Part shown: piece after piece, positions 7,822 to 16,811 of the stretch
Numbering within the stretch: position 1 is the stretch's first letter
How the letters are laid out: each line of letters starts with the position of its first letter
Assembly (NCBI RefSeq): GCF_004320525.1
Contig: NZ_SIHX01000005.1
Location: 248,001-312,000, forward strand
Source: Arthrobacter sp. S39
Lineage (GTDB): Bacteria; Actinomycetota; Actinomycetes; Actinomycetales; Micrococcaceae
Length of the DNA: 64,000 nucleotides
Reading direction: 5' to 3'
Made by a program: the position numbers and the translations under genes
Notes under the pieces: generated by a model
The model's input: the letters and a program-made list of their open reading frames with translations, nothing else
Told to the model about the DNA's origin: nothing
Database searches by the model: none

Positions 7822-8445
7822 ATGGCCTGGAACACTGACCGCACCAAAGCCCTGCTGCTGACTGCCGCCACCGAGGAGTTCAGCGACAAAGGCCTTGCCG
7901 GTGCCCGGGTGGACCGCATTGCCGCGGCGGCCGGCGTGAACAAGGAACGCATCTACCAGTACTTCGGCAAGAAGGACGACCTCTTCGACGCCGTGCTGGC
8001 CGCGGAACTGGTCCGGGTGATGTCCGAGGTCCCCATCGAGGGGCATGGCGCTGCGGACGTCGGAGAATACGCCGGCAGGCTTTTTGACCGTCACACGAAA
8101 GACGGTGCCCTGGCCCGGCTCCTGTTCTGGGAAGGCCTGGAGCGGGGGAGGAACACCGTGGACCGGGCCACGCGTGCGGACCACTGCGCCGCAAAAGTGG
8201 AGCAGATGCTGACAGTCCTGCCCGGTATCGGCCGCACGGACGCAGCCGACCTGGTTCTCACCATCGTGACCCTGTGTGACGGCTGGACGGTGCTGCCCCA
8301 GATCGAAGCACTTTTGGCGGGGTCCGCCCCGGACCGTCTGGACCGCCGTCGGGCTTTCATCGTGCGGACCGCCACACTCGTGGCCGAGGACTTGCTGGAA
8401 GCGGCCCGGGCGGAAGACTCGCCGCTGGAAGACTCAAAACGCTAG
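7822..8445 (+). CDS. TetR-family transcriptional regulator
   Basis: 207 aa. The N-terminal DNA-binding domain is canonical: ATEEFSDKGLAGARVDRIAAAAGVNKERIYQYFGKKDDLFDAVL, i.e. helix-turn-helix followed by the YxYFxxKxxL motif. The C-terminal ligand domain is unassigned. It probably represses itself and the divergent membrane protein through the paired 14-bp palindromes between them. The 3' end overlaps the convergent pyridoxal kinase gene by 4 bp. Confidence 0.92.
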   Translation: MAWNTDRTKALLLTAATEEFSDKGLAGARVDRIAAAAGVNKERIYQYFGKKDDLFDAVLAAELVRVMSEVPIEGHGAADVGEYAGRLFDRHTKDGALARLLFWEGLERGRNTVDRATRADHCAAKVEQMLTVLPGIGRTDAADLVLTIVTLCDGWTVLPQIEALLAGSAPDRLDRRRAFIVRTATLVAEDLLEAARAEDSPLEDSKR

Positions 8446-9326
8446 CGCGGACCGCCCTGCCAGAGCGCGTCGAACGGAGCTCCTGAGGCCACCCGGTTGC
8501 GGATCCCCGCCGTGACAAAGTCCTTGGCCGCCCGGGCCGCTTCCAACGGAGTGGAGCCCTTGGCAAGTTCCGCCGTTACGGCCGCAGCGAGCGAGCAGCC
8601 GGCGCCCGACACCGCCACCTCGCCCACCTTGGGGGCGCTGAGGACTTCGAGCGTCTCGCCGTCGTAGTAAACGTCGACGGCGTCCGGACCTTCCAGCCGT
8701 ACACCGCCCTTGGCCAGGACCGCGGCGCCGCTGAGCTCATGGATACGGACGGCCGCGGCCTTCAGTGACTCGACGTCGGTGATCGCCAGGCCGGACAGCG
8801 ACTCCGCCTCGAACTGGTTGGGCGTGACGAAAGTTGCCAGCGGCAGGATCTGCGACTTCAGGGCCTGGTCGGTGTCCAGGGCATGGCCCGGCTCCTGGCC
8901 TTTGCAGATCAGCACGGGGTCCAACACCACGTTGCGGAACCGGCCGTTTTTCAGTGCCGCCGCCACCGTGCCGATAGTGGCGGGGCTGCCGAGCATGCCG
9001 ATCTTCACGGTGTCCAGGACGGGCCGCTCCGGCACTGACGCTTCGTCCGCAGGTACGCCCGACGCCGGACCGTACGCCGCCGTCGTGGCCTCCAACTGGT
9101 CCGCGATCACCTGCTGGTCCACCGGCACAAAACGGTGGTTCCAGCTGTCGTTCGGGTCGAAGGAGACGATGCATGTCAGGTTGGCGATGCCAAACACGCC
9201 CAGTTCCTGGAACGTCTTCAGGTCGGCCTGCGCGCCGGCACCGCCCGTTGCTTCGGAGCCCGCGATCGTCAGGACAACGGCGGGAGCGGCAGCGGGGGAC
9301 TGGACATCAGCTGAAACGGGAGTCAT
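8442..9326 (-). CDS. pdxK: ThiD-family pyridoxal/hydroxymethylpyrimidine kinase
   Basis: 294 aa from the ATG at 9326, where CAGGAT sits 6 nt upstream (leaderless type). A ribokinase-fold ATP-dependent kinase: IAGSEATGGAGAQADLKTFQELGVFG at the N-terminus, DPVLICKGQE, VTPNQFEAESLSGL and the anion-hole/lid motif VSGAGCSLAAA. The combination CKG plus GAGC with YYDGETL resembles the dual-cysteine pyridoxal kinases of Gram-positives more than classical ThiD, so phosphorylation of pyridoxal (vitamin B6 salvage) is my first choice, with HMP kinase as the alternative. No thiamine genes or TPP riboswitch lie nearby. Confidence 0.85.
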   Translation of the reverse strand: MTPVSADVQSPAAAPAVVLTIAGSEATGGAGAQADLKTFQELGVFGIANLTCIVSFDPNDSWNHRFVPVDQQVIADQLEATTAAYGPASGVPADEASVPERPVLDTVKIGMLGSPATIGTVAAALKNGRFRNVVLDPVLICKGQEPGHALDTDQALKSQILPLATFVTPNQFEAESLSGLAITDVESLKAAAVRIHELSGAAVLAKGGVRLEGPDAVDVYYDGETLEVLSAPKVGEVAVSGAGCSLAAAVTAELAKGSTPLEAARAAKDFVTAGIRNRVASGAPFDALWQGGPR

Positions 9327-9513
9327 GGCACTATCCTGCCATCCGGCCTCGGCCGCCCGCTTTGTGTTCCTGAACAGCGGAACCCACCGGGCAGCGGTCA
9401 GGTCCACAACACGTGGGAGAATTTGCGGTGACAGTGCTAATACAGCCGGCGTCCCGCGAAAGTGCCCTTCAGGCAGCGGAAGGCCGAGCGAACCACTACG
9501 AACGGACACTCCC

Positions 9514-10230
9514 ATGCCTTCCCCCTCAGGCCCTGATTCCCTGCCCCTGACCCATGCCGGAACGGCGCCGAAATTCGCCTCCATCGGTTCGCCCTACTTC
9601 GGCATCATGCTCGCGTTTATGGCCGTGGTGCTGATCCTCTCCAACATCGGCGCATCCAAGGGCGTGGCGATCGGCCCCATCATCACCGACGGCGGCTTCT
9701 TCCTCTTCCCGCTGGCGTACATCCTGGGCGACGTCATCAGCGAGGTCTACGGGTTCAAAGTGGCGCGCAAGGCCATTTTCACCACCTTCGCGCTGTCTGT
9801 CTTCGCCTCAATCTGTTACTGGGTGATCATCGCGCTGCCCGGCTTCGACGACGAGTTCGGCACATCCAAGCAGGCAGCACTGGAAGGCGCGCTGGGCCCG
9901 GTTCCGCAGATCGTCCTCGCCTCCCTGCTGGCGTTCCTGGCCGGCCAGACCATCAACTCCTGGATCCTGGTGAAGATGAAGGCCCGTTCCGGGGAGAAGT
10001 CCCTGTGGGCGCGGCTGATGGGGTCCTCAGGTGCCGGCGAATTCGTGGACACGCTGATCTTCTGCAGCATAGCTGCGTCCGTCATCGGCATCACGGACTT
10101 CGGCACGTTCCTGAACTACGTGGTGGTGGGCTTTGTGTACAAGACGCTCGTGGAGTTCCTGTTTGTGCCGGTGACGTCCCTGGTGATCGGCTGGATCAAG
10201 AAGCGCGAGCCGAGCTACGGCGTCGTATAG
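9514..10230 (+). CDS. yhhQ: Queuosine-precursor transporter (YhhQ/DUF165 family)
   Basis: 238 aa, about six TM helices. Family motifs include VLILSNIGASKG, FPLAYILGDVISEVYGFKVARK and GQTINSWILVKMK, followed by DTLIFCSIAA and VYKTLVEFLFVPVT. YhhQ proteins import preQ0/preQ1 or queuine for tRNA modification. tgt, the enzyme that inserts the base, is 1.2 kb downstream on the other strand, and no preQ1 biosynthesis gene is visible, which fits salvage. The start at 9514 is preceded only by a weak SD. I saw no preQ1-riboswitch consensus in the 187-bp upstream gap. Confidence 0.9.
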   Translation: MPSPSGPDSLPLTHAGTAPKFASIGSPYFGIMLAFMAVVLILSNIGASKGVAIGPIITDGGFFLFPLAYILGDVISEVYGFKVARKAIFTTFALSVFASICYWVIIALPGFDDEFGTSKQAALEGALGPVPQIVLASLLAFLAGQTINSWILVKMKARSGEKSLWARLMGSSGAGEFVDTLIFCSIAASVIGITDFGTFLNYVVVGFVYKTLVEFLFVPVTSLVIGWIKKREPSYGVV

Positions 10231-10236
10231 CGGACG

Positions 10237-10296
10237 CCGTTTCGACGGTTCCCTGCGCACACGATGTTCGATGTCGTCGAGTGGGCAGGGAACCCT
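10237..10296. repeat. Hairpin repeat, left copy (degenerate right arm)
   Basis: Begins ccgtttcgacggttccctgc, identical to the left arm of the repeat at 11318-11385. The return arm retains gggcagggaacc but then diverges. Both copies have the same orientation and sit just outside the DUF559-type gene. Confidence 0.8.
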
Positions 10297-10313
10297 CTAA
10301 ATGGAGCCCACCT

Positions 10314-11255
10314 CTACGCGGCCGATTGCTTCTTCAGTGCCTGGAGGACGGTCATCTTGAACTCCTGCTCGCGGAAAAGGTGTTTCCACTCGACCCGGAT
10401 GAATGTCCAGCCAAGGGCCATCAACGCCTTTTCGCGCTGCCGTTCGGCGAAGATGGCCTCATCAGTAGGCTGGAAGTCGAAGTACTTCACCCTGCCGTCG
10501 AATTCCAGGGCCACTTTCTTGTCCCGCCAAGCGAAGTCGAGCCGGTGCTGGCCTTCTACGGACCAGATGACCACTTGGAGCTCAGGGGACTCGATGCAGA
10601 GCCGGTGGAGCAGTTCGCGGGAGAGCGTTTCGCCGGGAGATTCAGATCGGGAATCGCTGTCTTCGATGGCCCGGCGAAGCGCCACGACTCCGTTTCTTCC
10701 AGTCAAGGCAGAGCACATCTTCCGGAGTTTCTCCACATCCGCACCCCTCCGCAGGGCATGGTCCATCAAAACCAAGGACTGCCTGTAGCTCAGCATCAGG
10801 CAGCAATCCACCACCGTCCGCTCCAGCGAAGTGCAGGGTAGGCCGTCCACGAAAGTGACGTCCCCAGCATCCAAAACGCGGGTGTGAGCCACGACGTCCT
10901 TGCCGTGGGATATCCGCGATGGACAGGTCTGCTGTGTGACGTGAACCAGATCGTCCACGTCCCAGAGGAACAGGCCATGGAGCCGGGCACCCGAGGTGTG
11001 GCTGTAGACAAAGCCACCGGCCGACGTCGTCAGCGTTCCATGGGCATGGGCGGCGATCAGTTGCCGGCTGCGCACCCATGGCTTTTGCCTCGCCCAGATA
11101 GTGCCTCGGATGTAGCAGCCGCGTCTGAGCCGGACCAAGGCTCCGGAGCGTACCGAAGCGGCTATGGCGCGGGAATTCAGGCCGGCTTCCAGAAGCTCCT
11201 CGGTTCGCCACAGGTCCACTCCAACCGGAAGACCGCGGCGCGATGCATTTGACAT
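10314..11255 (-). CDS. AbiEi-like/DUF559 domain protein
   Basis: 313 aa. Residues ~1-60 resemble the N-terminal winged helix of type IV antitoxin AbiEi proteins (LNSRAIAASVRSGALVRLRRGCYI). The middle carries SGARLHGLFLWDVDDLVHVT and GLPCTSLERTVVDCC. The C-terminus is a DUF559/Vsr-like nuclease-fold module (LDFAWRDKKVALEFDGRVKYFD ... EKALMALGWTFIRVEW), with Asp and Glu in plausible catalytic positions. Such proteins are abundant and paralogous in actinobacteria and their role is undetermined. No cognate toxin gene adjoins it. Hairpin repeats on both sides and its position between yhhQ and tgt suggest later insertion. Confidence 0.8.
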   Translation of the reverse strand: MSNASRRGLPVGVDLWRTEELLEAGLNSRAIAASVRSGALVRLRRGCYIRGTIWARQKPWVRSRQLIAAHAHGTLTTSAGGFVYSHTSGARLHGLFLWDVDDLVHVTQQTCPSRISHGKDVVAHTRVLDAGDVTFVDGLPCTSLERTVVDCCLMLSYRQSLVLMDHALRRGADVEKLRKMCSALTGRNGVVALRRAIEDSDSRSESPGETLSRELLHRLCIESPELQVVIWSVEGQHRLDFAWRDKKVALEFDGRVKYFDFQPTDEAIFAERQREKALMALGWTFIRVEWKHLFREQEFKMTVLQALKKQSAA

Positions 11256-11317
11256 AGGTTCAGCCTTTGCGAGGTGCGTCGCCGCGACAAGACAGAGGTG
11301 TAGCTATGTGGACAATC

Positions 11318-11385
11318 CCGTTTCGACGGTTCCCTGCGCACTAGAGGGTTCCAAACATCGAGTGCGCAGGGAACCGTCGAAACGG
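11318..11385. repeat. Perfect 24-bp-stem hairpin repeat, right copy
   Basis: Arms 11318-11341 and 11362-11385 are exact reverse complements around a 20-nt loop. The left arm starts ccgtttcgacggttccctgc, as in the copy at 10237. Confidence 0.85.
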
Positions 11386-11408
11386 CGCGAAGGACGCGGT
11401 CCGGCGGG

Positions 11409-12755
<1,347 letters not shown>

Positions 12756-13481
12756 TCAGTTCAGCGCCTCTGATGTGGGGTAGTTCTCAGCCCGCCAGCC
12801 GTCCCACAGCGCCCGGACGGACTCAAGCTTGGACGCACCCAGATCGTACGTGGAGATGATCACCAGCGATCCGCCGTCGGGCCTGATCTCCTCGCTGACG
12901 GGCTGGTCGGCCACAATCAGCAGCCCGTCGCCGTGTTCGGCGTAGCCGTGGACCGTGAGCCCCACCTGGTGGTTGCTGCGGAACCAGACCCTCCCGGCGA
13001 TTTCCTCACCGGTGCCGAGCGTCAGCTCGTAGGTCTCGCCGGGTTTGGGCACGTTGGAGAGGCCGAGCTTCTCGATGGCGGAGCCATGCTTCCCGGGTAC
13101 CTGGAAGGACGACGTATGCCGTTTGCCGTGCGGGTGCCGCTCCAACGCGAACCGGAGCTGCTGCAGGAAGGTCAGCCAGCCCTGGGTGATGTCCTCATCC
13201 CAGGCGGCCCACTCGGAATTGTGGTCCATCGCCGCACGCGTCACGCTGACCAGGGTCCCCGTTGGCACGGGTTTCAGATCGAAGATGTCCCCGCCATCGG
13301 TGGTCAGGCTGGTGTGGTCCGGGGCCTCGGCAACGTTGTCGCCAAAATAGATTTTGTCGATCTCGTCGGCCAGCTCATCGGTGTCCCAGCCGTGCCACTG
13401 GGCTACCTTGGACGGTTCGCGCAGCATGGTCCAGACCTGCGGCGCGTCGGCATTGATTACCACGCTCAGATTGTTCGTCAT
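12756..13481 (-). CDS. SRPBCC/AHSA1-family protein
   Basis: 241 aa from the ATG at 13481. TACATT lies 6 nt upstream with no SD, so a leaderless mRNA is predicted. The first ~150 residues have START/AHSA1 features (VVINADAPQVWTMLREPSKVAQWHGWD ... WLTFLQQLRFALERHPHGK), a fold that binds hydrophobic ligands. The rest appears to form a second, related sheet region (YELTLGTGEEIAGRVWFRS). A longer frame reaching 13742 gives low-complexity sequence typical of a non-coding frame and was discarded. Ligand unknown. Confidence 0.8.
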   Translation of the reverse strand: MTNNLSVVINADAPQVWTMLREPSKVAQWHGWDTDELADEIDKIYFGDNVAEAPDHTSLTTDGGDIFDLKPVPTGTLVSVTRAAMDHNSEWAAWDEDITQGWLTFLQQLRFALERHPHGKRHTSSFQVPGKHGSAIEKLGLSNVPKPGETYELTLGTGEEIAGRVWFRSNHQVGLTVHGYAEHGDGLLIVADQPVSEEIRPDGGSLVIISTYDLGASKLESVRALWDGWRAENYPTSEALN

Positions 13482-13551
13482 AGCCCGAATGTACAACTGA
13501 CGGGCACGGCCGGGTAGGGGGAATTTTCCCCCGTCCCCAGGAAGGGCAGCC

Positions 13552-14523
13552 TCAGGCGCGGACGGCCTCGAGCTCGTTGCTGATCCGGCGCTGCAGCTCG
13601 CCCGCGCCGATGGTCTCCGAGCCCCCGTGTGCCCGCAAGAACAGCAGGGATTCGAGCCGCAGCAGCCGCCATTCGCGCTCGGCCTCGTGGTTGGAGTTAT
13701 CGATCGAGCGGAAAATCTCTTTGTCGTAGAGGTTGGGCTCATTGAGTGAACGCTGGCGGACCTTGGCGTTCATCCGGGCCTTGAAAGGATCCGTCTCCTG
13801 GCTCTCCGGCGTGCGCAGCAGCTTCTCGTACACCTCCGCGCGGTCCACCTGGCCCTCCTGCCGGCAGATGTAGCTGGACAGCGCCAGCGACGCCTCCACC
13901 GATCCCCACCGGCCGGGGTTGCCGTCGTACGGCAGGACGTTGAGCAGGTCGGCCACGGCCAGCGAGCCTTCGGGGTCCTTGAGGGTGATGAACAGCTCGT
14001 GGGCGAGGTCGCTGAGGTCCTTCAGGCAGCTGCCGGATTTGACGTTGATTCCCTTGGCCAGCCTGTCGGCCAGCAGCATCACGCCCTCGGAGTCCGGGTG
14101 CGATTCGGCAGCGGCTTCCACCACGGCCTCCGGCGTTCCCTTCGGCGCGGGAATCAGCGCGAGCTCCTCCTCTGACGGGCCGCTCACCGCCGGCGGGATG
14201 GCGGGCAGGGGAGGTACGACGACGGCGGGAGCCTCCGCGGCTGCCTCCGCCGCTTCTGCGGCCTTCCCGGCGACGGGAAGCTGGGCGACGGCGTCGGGCG
14301 CGGTGTCCAGCACCTTGACCGACGAGCCGGCGGCGATGCGCACGGTGCCGCCGCCGGAGAGGCTGGCGAGGACGATCGCGGGGGTGCCGAAATCGTCGGA
14401 CTCGACCTCCACATGCTGGATTTCGGCGGTGCGCTCGCCGTCGGGCAGCAGGAGTTCATCACCGGTGGTCAGGGATCCAGCCTGCTGTTCGCTGTAGTGC
14501 CGGGCGGCTGGGGTTTCGGTCAT
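13552..14523 (-). CDS. Conserved hypothetical protein, soluble, two-part
   Basis: 323 aa with an SD (AAGGA) before the ATG. Residues ~15-75 look like a small beta-barrel (GDELLLPDGERTAEIQHVEV ... GTVRIAAGSSVKVLD). Residues ~80-125 are an Ala/Pro/Glu linker. The C-terminal ~190 residues are helical (LLADRLAKGINVKSGSCLKDLSDLAHELFITL ... ALSSYICRQEGQ). No catalytic motif, signal peptide or TM segment is visible. The family is seen in Arthrobacter-like genomes as far as I recall, but I cannot assign a function. Confidence 0.75.
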   Translation of the reverse strand: MTETPAARHYSEQQAGSLTTGDELLLPDGERTAEIQHVEVESDDFGTPAIVLASLSGGGTVRIAAGSSVKVLDTAPDAVAQLPVAGKAAEAAEAAAEAPAVVVPPLPAIPPAVSGPSEEELALIPAPKGTPEAVVEAAAESHPDSEGVMLLADRLAKGINVKSGSCLKDLSDLAHELFITLKDPEGSLAVADLLNVLPYDGNPGRWGSVEASLALSSYICRQEGQVDRAEVYEKLLRTPESQETDPFKARMNAKVRQRSLNEPNLYDKEIFRSIDNSNHEAEREWRLLRLESLLFLRAHGGSETIGAGELQRRISNELEAVRA

Positions 14524-14609
14524 GGGAGTCCTTAAGTTCTCTTGCGGTCCGCCCTACAGTCTACAAAGGCGGGCGCCGGAAGTTGGGGACGCCGGGATAT
14601 CCGAGAGGG

Positions 14610-15149
14610 TCAGAAGCCCACGCCGGCGAACGCGAGTGCCTGGCGGATCAGGGCGCCGCGACCCCCGCTGAATTCGAGCTGGACACCCGGGCTGAGCACT
14701 TCCTCGGGGGTCATCCAGGTCAGTTCCAGGGCGTCCTGGCGGGGCTCGCATTCACCGGTCACCGGGATGACGTAGGCCAGCGACACGGCGTGTTGGCGGT
14801 CGTCGGTGAAACCGGTCTGGGACGGGGCAGGGAAGTATTCGGCCACGGTGAAGGGCACGGGGCTGATGGGCAGCTGCGGGAAGGCCAGCGGGCCGAGGTC
14901 CTTCTCCATGTGGCGCAGGAGTGCCGCGCGGATGGTTTCGCGGTAGATCACGCGGCCCGAGACCAGCGAGCGGATCATGGTGCCGTCTTCGTCGGCCTGC
15001 AGCAGGGTGCCCACTTCGTTCACGAATCCCAAAGGATCCAGCCTGACCGGAACTGCCTCCACGTAAACCATGGGGAGCCTCCCGCGGGCCTCAAAGAGGT
15101 CCTCTTCGGAGAGCCAGCCGGGATTGGGGTCAGGTGTGCGAACGTTCAT
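14610..15149 (-). CDS. Nudix-fold protein with degenerate Nudix box (DUF4916-like)
   Basis: 179 aa. The fold-level pattern fits Nudix hydrolases of the DUF4916 type (WLSEEDLFEARGRLPMVYVEAVPVRLD, then an SLAYVIPVTGE strand). In the Nudix box the first Gly, Glu and Arg are kept (G-x5-E-x7-R), but the RE-x-x-EE metal-binding core reads RHMEKD. The catalytic Glu pair is therefore missing and hydrolase activity is doubtful. Upstream of the ATG is TAGAAC-N6, near the leaderless pattern. Substrate unknown. Confidence 0.78.
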   Translation of the reverse strand: MNVRTPDPNPGWLSEEDLFEARGRLPMVYVEAVPVRLDPLGFVNEVGTLLQADEDGTMIRSLVSGRVIYRETIRAALLRHMEKDLGPLAFPQLPISPVPFTVAEYFPAPSQTGFTDDRQHAVSLAYVIPVTGECEPRQDALELTWMTPEEVLSPGVQLEFSGGRGALIRQALAFAGVGF

Positions 15150-15196
15150 GGTTAAGTTCTACCCCATCGGAGCGCCGTGGACCGGCGAGGACCGGC

Positions 15197-15249
15197 GGGG
15201 AGTGAGCTCTCGGCGTAAAGCGTCGTCCGAAACGCCGAAACCTCACCCC
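15197..15249. terminator. Imperfect inverted repeat downstream of VOC gene
   Basis: ggggagtgag..ctcggcgt pairs with acgccgaaacctcacccc across a 15-nt loop. It lies directly after the stop of the minus-strand VOC gene and before the Nudix gene, where a terminator is expected. Confidence 0.6.
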
Positions 15250-15255
15250 CTCGAT

Positions 15256-16005
15256 TCAGCGCTTCGAGACCCAGATGGTGGCAGGCGCTGAGGACGCTCC
15301 GCCCTCCGCGTCCGGTCCAGCATCCGGGCTGGCCACGTGCAGCGTCCGCCCGAACGCCTCCTCCGTCAGCCGGACCTGAAGCCCCGCCTCGGTGAGGCGG
15401 CCGTGTAAGGCGGCGAGGTCGCCGTCGTACTCAAAGCCCAGGCCGGCCCGCGGCGCTCCCTCGGCGGGTCGCACCATCAGCACTCCGCCGTTCTTGGCCG
15501 CGAAGTCGGCCGTTTCGTCGTCATCCGGGAAAGGGCGGAAGCGGGCGCCGATATCGCGCAGCGTCTGGGCCGCGGATCCCGGATCCTCGGTGAACCAGAC
15601 CTCGACGACGGCGAGTCCCGGGTCCGCGTCGGGCGAGGTCGCCCAGGTGCCGTCGGCAGCCCGGGCGGCGGGATCGGCGAGGAAGCTGAAACCGTCGCGG
15701 CCGGTGATCCGGCACGACTCGCCGTGGTCCGCCTGGACGAGTTCGGCCGGAACGGTGCCCGATTCCTCGCCGGCCAGGTTGGTGCGCCGGGCAAACTCCG
15801 CCAGGTCGCCCACCTCCACGCCGAAAACGGTGGTCCCGTCCTCCGCGGAGCCCGGCGCTGCCTCGTGCAGCGCCAGCCGCCCCGAACCGGCATCAAACTC
15901 GCGCCAGGAGCCGTGATCCGCGGTCTTGGCCAGTCCCAGTCCGGTGAGCAGCCGCTCCCAGGAGTCCAGCCGGGACGTGAAATGGACAGGGCGCGAACGC
16001 AGCAT
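15256..16005 (-). CDS. VOC (glyoxalase/bleomycin resistance fold) protein
   Basis: 249 aa from the ATG at 16005, with AGGAG 7 nt upstream. Two tandem VOC-like halves can be seen: residues 1-120 (RPVHFTSRLDSWERLLTGLGL ... VFGVEVGDLAEFARRT) and 130-249 (LAVVEVWFTEDPGSAAQTLRDIGARF ... LGFEYDGDLAALHGRLTEAGLQ). The metal ligands are not obvious, so catalysis is uncertain. A longer upstream frame to 16197 is not supported. The divergent YdeI-like gene begins 88 bp away. Confidence 0.8.
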   Translation of the reverse strand: MLRSRPVHFTSRLDSWERLLTGLGLAKTADHGSWREFDAGSGRLALHEAAPGSAEDGTTVFGVEVGDLAEFARRTNLAGEESGTVPAELVQADHGESCRITGRDGFSFLADPAARAADGTWATSPDADPGLAVVEVWFTEDPGSAAQTLRDIGARFRPFPDDDETADFAAKNGGVLMVRPAEGAPRAGLGFEYDGDLAALHGRLTEAGLQVRLTEEAFGRTLHVASPDAGPDAEGGASSAPATIWVSKR

Positions 16006-16080
16006 GTGATTCTCCTGGACGGAAGGAAACGGCGCAGATACGGCCATCATGCCATGACTTGCTTCGGGTGGCACCGGGGG

Positions 16081-16086
16081 CAGAAT
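16081..16086 (+). promoter_or_regulatory. -10 hexamer CAGAAT, leaderless start
   Basis: CAGAAT lies 6 nt before the ATG at 16093, with no SD between. Confidence 0.5.
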
Positions 16087-16092
16087 GGGTCC

Positions 16093-16695
16093 ATGGCCAT
16101 TGAACTGGAGGAACTGCTGGTGCCGGACGCTGCCGCGTGGCGGACCTGGCTGGAAGCGAACCACACCGACAGCCCGGGCGTGTGGCTGGTGCTGCATAAG
16201 AAAGGCGGCGGCGTCACCGAACTGGACTACGAGGCAGCCCTTCTTGAGGCGCTTTGTTTCGGCTGGATCGACGGCCAGGCCAGGAAACGCGACGCCGAAA
16301 GCTCCTTCCAGCGCATGACCCGCCGCGGTCCCAAAAGCCCCTGGTCTGAACGGAACGTGGCGCGGATTGCGCGGCTGGAGGACGCCGGGAGGATGACCGA
16401 CGCCGGCCGGGCCGCCGTCGGCAGTGCCAAGGCGGACGGCCGCTGGGAAGCCGCGTACGCCGGGCCGGCCACAGCTGAAATGCCGGCGGACCTGACCGCT
16501 GCCATCGCCGCCGTTCCAGCGGCCCAGGCCATGTTCGACGTCCTCACCTCCGTGAACCGCTTCGCCCTGATCTACCGGACAAATTCGGCCAAACGGCCGG
16601 AAACCCGGAGCAAGCGGATTGCCGGTTTTGTGGACATGCTGGCCCGCGGCGAGACGCCGTATCCGCAGAAAAAACGCCCTGCAGACACTCCGTGA
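16093..16695 (+). CDS. YdeI/OmdA-family protein
   Basis: 200 aa cytoplasmic protein. Motifs of the YdeI (OmpD-associated) family: WLEANHTDSPGVWLVLHKKGG, the strongly conserved ALCFGWIDGQARKRDAESSFQRMTRRGPKSPWSERN, and a C-terminal YRTNSAKRPETRSKRIAGFVDML. Family members have been linked to bacteriocin and stress tolerance, but the biochemical activity is unknown. It appears monocistronic. Confidence 0.88.
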   Translation: MAIELEELLVPDAAAWRTWLEANHTDSPGVWLVLHKKGGGVTELDYEAALLEALCFGWIDGQARKRDAESSFQRMTRRGPKSPWSERNVARIARLEDAGRMTDAGRAAVGSAKADGRWEAAYAGPATAEMPADLTAAIAAVPAAQAMFDVLTSVNRFALIYRTNSAKRPETRSKRIAGFVDMLARGETPYPQKKRPADTP

Positions 16696-16780
16696 CTGCA
16701 GCAGGCTGATGGTTCGGATCCCGCCGCCGTTTTAGGGCGGCCCCGCAGAAGCCTGTAGAATTGATGGTTCCGTAGCGCTG

Positions 16781-16809
16781 GTGCCGTCTCCCGACATGGG
16801 GGACGGCAC
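16781..16809 (+). promoter_or_regulatory. Hairpin overlapping the GH32 ribosome-binding site
   Basis: gtgccgtctccc pairs with gggggacggcac (one mismatch, 5-nt loop). The 3' arm contains the only SD-like sequence (GGGGGA) before the GTG at 16812, so folding could occlude it. Confidence 0.5.
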
Positions 16810-16811
16810 TT

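Noticed and set aside
9327-9513. preQ1 riboswitch upstream of yhhQ
   Set aside because: No recognisable preQ1-I pseudoknot core or ribosome-binding-site sequestration could be traced by eye.
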